From: Erythrocercus mccallii
Lineage: Eukaryota; Chordata; Aves; Passeriformes; Dicruridae
Reading direction: 5' to 3'
NCBI GenBank assembly: GCA_013397435.1
Contig: VZRG01000435.1
Coordinates: 418,950-482,949, forward strand
DNA length: 64,000 nucleotides
Numbering within the stretch: the first letter of the stretch is position 1; every line of letters begins with the position of its first letter. The notes beneath the pieces were generated by a model. The model was not told where the DNA came from. It worked only from the letters and a program-made list of their open reading frames with translations, and did not search any database. Below are positions 62,881-64,000 of the stretch, in pieces. The position numbers and the translations under genes were made by a program.

Positions 62881-64000
62881 AATTATGCGACATGAAGTGC
62901 CTACAAGAGAGTATGGACCCATCCTGAAGGTGGTGGATATATCTGAAAGTGTGTGGGTTAGGCTTCTTCTCAGGGCACTTGTGGCATGTGGGTCAGAGAG
63001 AACAGTCAGTGATGCTTACTTGCCTCTTCAACAGGTTGCGTCTGTCTGAACTGAGAGATTTCGGCAGGAAGATGAGGTCAGCTTGGGTCAGAGCCTGGAG
63101 AAAGAAGGCAGACAGATCTCTCCGTCTAGAGGGGCTGTTAGATAAGGAGAGAGACGCAACATCTGACAGAGGAAAAGAGTATGTGGAGCACCAAAAGGGA
63201 AGTCTCAAAGAAACAGAACTGTAGCCAGGCTGTCCTTGTGGATTCACAATCCTAGCAATTGTCTTCAGGTCTGGAGCTCTTAGATCCTCTCTGTGGATGA
63301 AGTTGTCTTGGAAGATGGTCCCAGGCAGGTGTTGGCTCGGATCTACGTTGGTGCTTGGTACAGCAGTCACTTTGGTCACATCCAAACCTACCAGGCTTCT
63401 CTACTTTCCAGCAAACTTTGTCCAGTATCAAATTCATCTGCTGAGTGACAAATAGGTGAGATGCTGGTGAAGTAGCAGCTGTTTGTATGAAGGGTGGCAG
63501 TTGATGCTGTCTTTGGATGAGAGTCACATATAAAACAGATTTGGATCCACCATTGATATTATTCTCTGTGACTTACAATGTCAGGTGAGAGTTGAAAAGA
63601 AATATTTTTATGTGAAAACCAGAGGAAACTGTGCAGGAATAGACTACATCTGTCCTTTCCAAATTGTGTTTTCTTCATTTAGTGTGGAGTGATATTTTTT
63701 AAAGTATTCCAGGCAGGACTCTGTGAGGGTAATTCAGAGAGCTCCTAAAGATTAGACACTGGATGGATGGACAGAGACCTTAGCTTGAAAGAAGCTGGTG
63801 GGAACACTGTATCAAGGTATGATAGTTACAGATCAGAGGGATGTTGATCCACTGGTGGATTTTTAGAAATTTCTCACTTCTGCTATAGTGGTATACACCC
63901 ATCCATCCATGTGTTGTCTCTATTTTCTTTCCTCAAGTCGTGCAAATCTGGTCACTTTTTTTGTGCCTTGAAGCTGTTTTGAATCTTTCAACTAAAGCTT
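62881..64000. other. Unexplained, less AT-rich stretch
   Basis: No gene recognised. A 130-codon minus frame (62993-63385), a 91-codon plus frame (62949-63224) and a 91-codon minus frame (63252-63527) overlap each other; none has a domain I know. Part may be the U3 of the neighbouring LTR or another ERV remnant. A TATAAAA occurs at 63529-63535 on the plus strand. Confidence 0.4.

Noticed and set aside
62993..63385. 130-codon minus-strand frame as a gene
   Set aside because: No recognisable domain, and a 91-codon frame on the other strand overlaps it; kept only as an unexplained segment in the findings.
63529..63535. TATAAAA on the plus strand as a core promoter
   Set aside because: Such 7-mers are frequent by chance in AT-rich DNA and nothing downstream supports it.
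1..64000. tRNA, rRNA, CRISPR arrays, bacterial operons or phage genes
   Set aside because: No B-box-type GGTTCGAATC with a matching A box, no rRNA blocks, no regularly spaced repeats, and no long ORFs. The DNA is vertebrate.

Overview
The window looks like about 64 kb of bird nuclear DNA, most likely from a passerine. It is AT-rich and CpG-poor, and its recognisable content is dispersed avian repeats. These are CR1 LINE 3' ends (with the ATTCTATG-type tail), solo LTRs of endogenous retroviruses whose sequence resembles families I know from songbirds, short tandem duplications and T-rich tracts. I recognise no protein-coding gene, rRNA, tRNA or CRISPR array. Open frames are short (136 codons at most), about what chance gives in 64 kb of AT-rich DNA. 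The window is probably intergenic or the inside of a large intron.

Layout. 1-3.5 kb: nothing recognised. 3.5-4.4 kb: a head-to-tail pair of ~430 bp retroelement-like units; the second has lost most of its cytosines to thymine on one strand. 8.1 and 10.3 kb: CR1 3' fragments. 12.3 kb: LTR. 15.3 kb: a paired AP-1/NF-E2-like dyad, followed by a CpG-rich solo LTR (15392-16104, minus) with a 5-bp target duplication. 21.2-22.2 kb: a well-preserved CR1 end and an LTR. 24-25.7 kb: a perfect hairpin, an E-box cluster and small tandem duplications. 31.8-32.3 kb: LTR on the minus strand. 42.3-44.0 kb: the longest open frames, all on the minus strand, doubtful. 44.1-44.8 kb: a solo LTR with a perfect 5-bp target duplication, interrupted by a 515-base run of N. 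48.1 kb: an old CR1 on the minus strand. 51.5 kb: a CR1 tail. 57-60 kb: small tandem and T-rich repeats. 61.4-62.9 kb: two LTRs in opposite orientation.

No genes are seen working together. The most notable signal is the strand-specific C-to-T loss in the second unit of the 3.5-4.4 kb pair. It looks like cytidine-deaminase hypermutation and stops at the unit boundaries. No undescribed multi-gene system is visible. LTR and CR1 family statements rest on memory of avian repeat consensus sequences and have not been checked against a repeat library.
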